A stretch of 8,328 bases of DNA from Bacteroidales bacterium (GTDB lineage Bacteria; Bacteroidota; Bacteroidia; Bacteroidales; B18-G4), in assembly GCA_023145125.1 (NCBI GenBank), contig JAGLEK010000097.1, positions 1 to 8,328 on the forward strand, given 5' to 3'. The notes under the pieces were generated by a model. The model did not search any database and was not told the origin of the DNA. It worked only from the letters and a program-made list of their open reading frames with translations. Of the stretch, positions 6,106 through 8,328 are shown in pieces. Each line of letters starts with the position of its first letter. Within the stretch, counting starts at the first letter, position 1. The translations under genes were made by a program, and so were the position numbers.

Positions 6106-7547
6106 TCATATTGTTGCTATTTTTTGCTTCAACGGCAAAATCCCAGCCTGACCTCACCTACAAGCAGGTTGACTCCATCATGTATGCCAATTTTACCACC
6201 GAAAACTGGGAGGAAGTTATCCTTACAGGCAAGGATGCACTGCAAAATAATATAGATTATTTCTATCTCAGGATGCGGATGGGGATCGCCTGTTATAACA
6301 AGGAAAATTATCGTTCGGCAGCCGGGCACCTGGTCAAAGCGGGTGATTTCAATCCCGGATACTGGTTGGTGAAAAAATACCTGTATCACTCTTACTTGTA
6401 CTCCGGCCGGCACGATGAAGCAGCACTTATTGCAGGAGGCATGAATAACGGCCTGCGTGAAATGTCCGGCATTAAAAAACCAAAAGTCTTTTCCGAATTT
6501 TATATCGAGACAGGTCCTGAGTTCAGTGATAACCTTGCTAAACATGAGATGGACCATCTCCCGGGGGGACAGGTTTTAAGGGAGCAGGATCTATACGGCA
6601 ACAGCTTTTATACGCACCTGGGCGCGAAACTGCAGATTCACCCTAACATAAGTATGTACGCCGGGTTTTCAAACCTTCGCATTTCCAAGCAAGCCGGATT
6701 GCAGTATACATGGAACAGCCCCGACTCCATTGTACAATATGAGTGGGGCTTTGCCAAATTATTTCCTTCAAGGCAAAAAGTTGAAACAAGCAGTTACGAT
6801 TATACGCTCAGACAGAATGGAGTCTATGTGAATGCCAACATCCTGTTAGGCCGTGGGTGGTCTTTCACCCCGGCCCTGAATTATGTGCATGTCAATACAA
6901 AAAGTATTGCTGTCGACAATAATACAAGCTTTGAACGAGATACAGCATATTACATCCCGGCTATTGATTCAGTATCGTTTTTATATTACAAACGGACCCG
7001 TTTCGACATACGTCCCACAACACTCATATTGAACAACTTTGTTGTTTCCCTGGCATTTAACAAGCAGATATCAGTTTTCGATCTGGGGATTTTTGGTTCC
7101 TGGTCGAACCTGAACGACCTGCATCAGATACAATTTGGGGCTTCTGTTACATATTATCCATTCGGAAACCTGAATTTCTATGGTAATACAACCATAAAAG
7201 GCCTTAGCGAAGAAACGAAGCCCCGGGCGGTTTTTAGCCAGATGCTGGGGGGGAAAGTTGCCCGTTTCTTATGGATGGATGGCTTCGTAAACTTTGGAAA
7301 TCTCCGGGGAACAAACGAATCCAATGCATTTATCGTTTATAATATAAGTGATGAAATAAATTTAAAAACAGGTGTAAACCTTACCTTTGTAATTTCACCG
7401 GCCGTGCAGCTGTCTATAAGGTATCAGTACCTGCAAAAGCAAGGATACAGGACGGTTTCGGAGCCCGGAATGCCACAAGGAATGAGGATAGAGGAACTTG
7501 ATTATACTAACCAAAGCATTATTGGAGGATTAAAATGGACCTTATAA
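6084..7547 (+). CDS. Secreted TPR-like plus outer-membrane beta-barrel protein
   Basis: The 487-residue product begins with a clear signal peptide, MGRAGLLIILLLFFASTAKS, cut before Q21. Residues about 25-120 look helical and TPR-like, with YFYLRMRMGIACYNKENYRS (59-78) and YLYHSYLYSGRHDEA (99-113) resembling repeat cores (a small-large-aromatic pattern followed by G/N-x-Y/H). From about 135 onward the sequence alternates polar and hydrophobic residues with many Tyr, Phe, Asn and Gly, as in an outer-membrane barrel, and it ends in a short strand IIGGLKWTL. The layout is similar to YaiO-like proteins (periplasmic repeats before a barrel), but I cannot assign it to that family. It starts inside the end of the channel-peptidase gene (22-nt overlap) and overlaps the next gene by 13 nt, so the three are translated together. 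It probably sits in the outer membrane facing the same compartment as the M23 domain. Confidence 0.65.
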   Translation: MGRAGLLIILLLFFASTAKSQPDLTYKQVDSIMYANFTTENWEEVILTGKDALQNNIDYFYLRMRMGIACYNKENYRSAAGHLVKAGDFNPGYWLVKKYLYHSYLYSGRHDEAALIAGGMNNGLREMSGIKKPKVFSEFYIETGPEFSDNLAKHEMDHLPGGQVLREQDLYGNSFYTHLGAKLQIHPNISMYAGFSNLRISKQAGLQYTWNSPDSIVQYEWGFAKLFPSRQKVETSSYDYTLRQNGVYVNANILLGRGWSFTPALNYVHVNTKSIAVDNNTSFERDTAYYIPAIDSVSFLYYKRTRFDIRPTTLILNNFVVSLAFNKQISVFDLGIFGSWSNLNDLHQIQFGASVTYYPFGNLNFYGNTTIKGLSEETKPRAVFSQMLGGKVARFLWMDGFVNFGNLRGTNESNAFIVYNISDEINLKTGVNLTFVISPAVQLSIRYQYLQKQGYRTVSEPGMPQGMRIEELDYTNQSIIGGLKWTL

Positions 7548-8155
7548 GAAAAAGTATTTTACTGGCAATATTTATTACAGGCATGGGCGGACTGTGTGCC
7601 CAGGAAACAGAAAAGATACAGGATGTCTTTTCAAAAAGTTATGGTTTCGAAACCGTGGGAGATTATGCCGGGGCCATTAAGTCACTGAAGGCTGTCTATG
7701 ATCCCGACTCTTATCATATCAATGTCAGGCTTGGCTGGCTCACATACATCTCGGGACAATTCACCGAATCCGCGGCATATTACCAGAGGGCCATTGAGTT
7801 GAAGCCTTATTCAATTGAGGCTAGGTTTGGCCTTACCTACCCAGCTTCGTCGATGGGAAATTGGGCACAGGTTAAAAGCCAGTATATCAAAATCCTCGAA
7901 GTGGACCCCCAAAATACCAAGGCCAATTATTATTTGGGGCTCATGTATTATGAGTCCGGTGATTTTGAGCCGGCAGCAAAGCATTTCGGAAAAGTGGTTA
8001 ACCTGTACCCCTTCAACAGTGAATCGGTGCTGATGTACGCCTGGTCGAATCTTCAGCTGGGAAAAATACGCGAAGCCGAAGTATTGTTCAATGAAGTACT
8101 GATCATCGACCCGTATAACCAGTCAGCACTTGAGGGTCTTGAGTTGATAAAATAA
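7535..8155 (+). CDS. Exported tetratricopeptide-repeat protein
   Basis: A 206-residue protein with a signal peptide (residues 1-22, ending LCA before Q23). C21 is preceded by L20, which does not fit a lipobox, so signal peptidase I cleavage is more likely than a lipoprotein. The mature part is about five TPR units in register: 31-60, 61-93 (LGWLTYISGQFTESAAYYQRA), 94-127, 128-161 (YLGLMYYESGDFEPAAKHF) and 162-195 (YAWSNLQLGKIREAEVLF), each closing with a P near position 32 (KPYS, DPQN, YPFN, DPYN). Such repeats form a superhelix that binds partner proteins. A GGAGG lies at 7525-7529, five bases before the ATG, an unusually good Shine-Dalgarno for this kind of genome, though it is also coding for the preceding gene. 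The most likely partner is the barrel protein encoded just upstream, itself with TPR-like repeats. Confidence 0.85.
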   Translation: MDLIRKSILLAIFITGMGGLCAQETEKIQDVFSKSYGFETVGDYAGAIKSLKAVYDPDSYHINVRLGWLTYISGQFTESAAYYQRAIELKPYSIEARFGLTYPASSMGNWAQVKSQYIKILEVDPQNTKANYYLGLMYYESGDFEPAAKHFGKVVNLYPFNSESVLMYAWSNLQLGKIREAEVLFNEVLIIDPYNQSALEGLELIK

Positions 8156-8156
8156 A

Positions 8157-8258
8157 ATGGAAAAAGAAGGCTATACCATCCTTCACGACCTCCTCAGCAA
8201 GGATCTGCAGCATCTCATATTGCCGGCCTGGTTCTTGAGAGAGAGATGCAGAAAGTAA
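8157..8258 (+). CDS. Doubtful 33-codon ORF after the TPR gene
   Basis: One base after the TPR stop codon an ATG opens a 33-residue frame ending at a TAA (8256-8258). The 1-nt spacing copies the decarboxylase to channel-peptidase junction, which favours translation. The peptide (starting MEKEGYTILHDLLSKDLQHL, ending LRERCRK) has no family I recognise and no signal peptide. It could be a small protein, a decayed gene start, or chance. The rest of the window (8259-8328) shows no gene and no convincing terminator. Confidence 0.2.
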   Translation: MEKEGYTILHDLLSKDLQHLILPAWFLRERCRK

Positions 8259-8328
8259 AAACCCGCCTTCATTATAAGACACATCGGAAATTCTGATTAT
8301 TTTAGCCTGATAATACTGTTAAGATGGG

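Noticed and set aside
8296..8314. Weak hairpin ATTAT/ATAAT as a terminator for the operon
   Set aside because: The stem has only five A/T pairs with a nine-base loop and no following T-run, so it cannot be called a terminator.
8157..8317. Minus-strand open frame entering from the right of the TPR gene
   Set aside because: It reads smoothly for some 50 codons but opens right after a stop, has no start codon before the middle, and then runs antisense to the TPR gene.

Overview
The window looks like the chromosome of a Bacteroidota bacterium, probably an uncultured Bacteroidales or Marinilabiliales relative. The reasons are moderate GC, few Shine-Dalgarno sequences, secreted proteins whose signal peptides end in -AQ or -SQ, a tetratricopeptide protein next to an outer-membrane barrel, and short 7-bp-period repeats in the gene gaps. 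This assignment is an inference from style; no rRNA or marker gene is present.

Layout. Positions 2-31 hold a 7-bp tandem repeat. Positions 32-1042 (minus) encode a multi-pass membrane protein of the DUF1624/HGSNAT-like acyltransferase type. A 153-bp divergent gap with two palindromes follows. Then comes a plus-strand, tightly packed gene series: a PqqD-like peptide-recognition protein (1196-1444), an ATP-grasp ligase (1434-2483), a fold-III PLP decarboxylase (2550-3908), a urea-transporter/M23-peptidase fusion (3910-6105), a secreted TPR plus beta-barrel protein (6084-7547) and a secreted TPR protein (7535-8155). The last 173 bp hold only a doubtful 33-codon ORF.

Five of the six plus-strand genes overlap or abut a neighbour (11-nt overlap, 1-nt gap, 22-nt overlap, 13-nt overlap), so the set is probably one operon. 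The only real gap, 66 nt between ligase and decarboxylase, is filled by a G-rich 7-bp-period repeat.

The most interesting point is the logic of the first three genes. The decarboxylase starts with a short tail, YERPIIRKLESAMPNKFG, that looks like the YxxPxL/I leader motif bound by PqqD-type recognition domains in lasso-peptide and related RiPP systems. A free-standing PqqD-like protein and a ligase are encoded directly upstream. The working hypothesis is that the PqqD-like protein grips the tail of the enzyme, either to dock it to the ligase or to have the enzyme modified. The decarboxylase keeps all PLP-chemistry residues but has lost two residues that diaminopimelate decarboxylases use to recognise the far end of diaminopimelate, so its substrate is probably something else. 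Downstream, a channel fused to a peptidoglycan-type peptidase and two exported proteins suggest an envelope-facing arm of the same system. The function as a whole is unknown to me.
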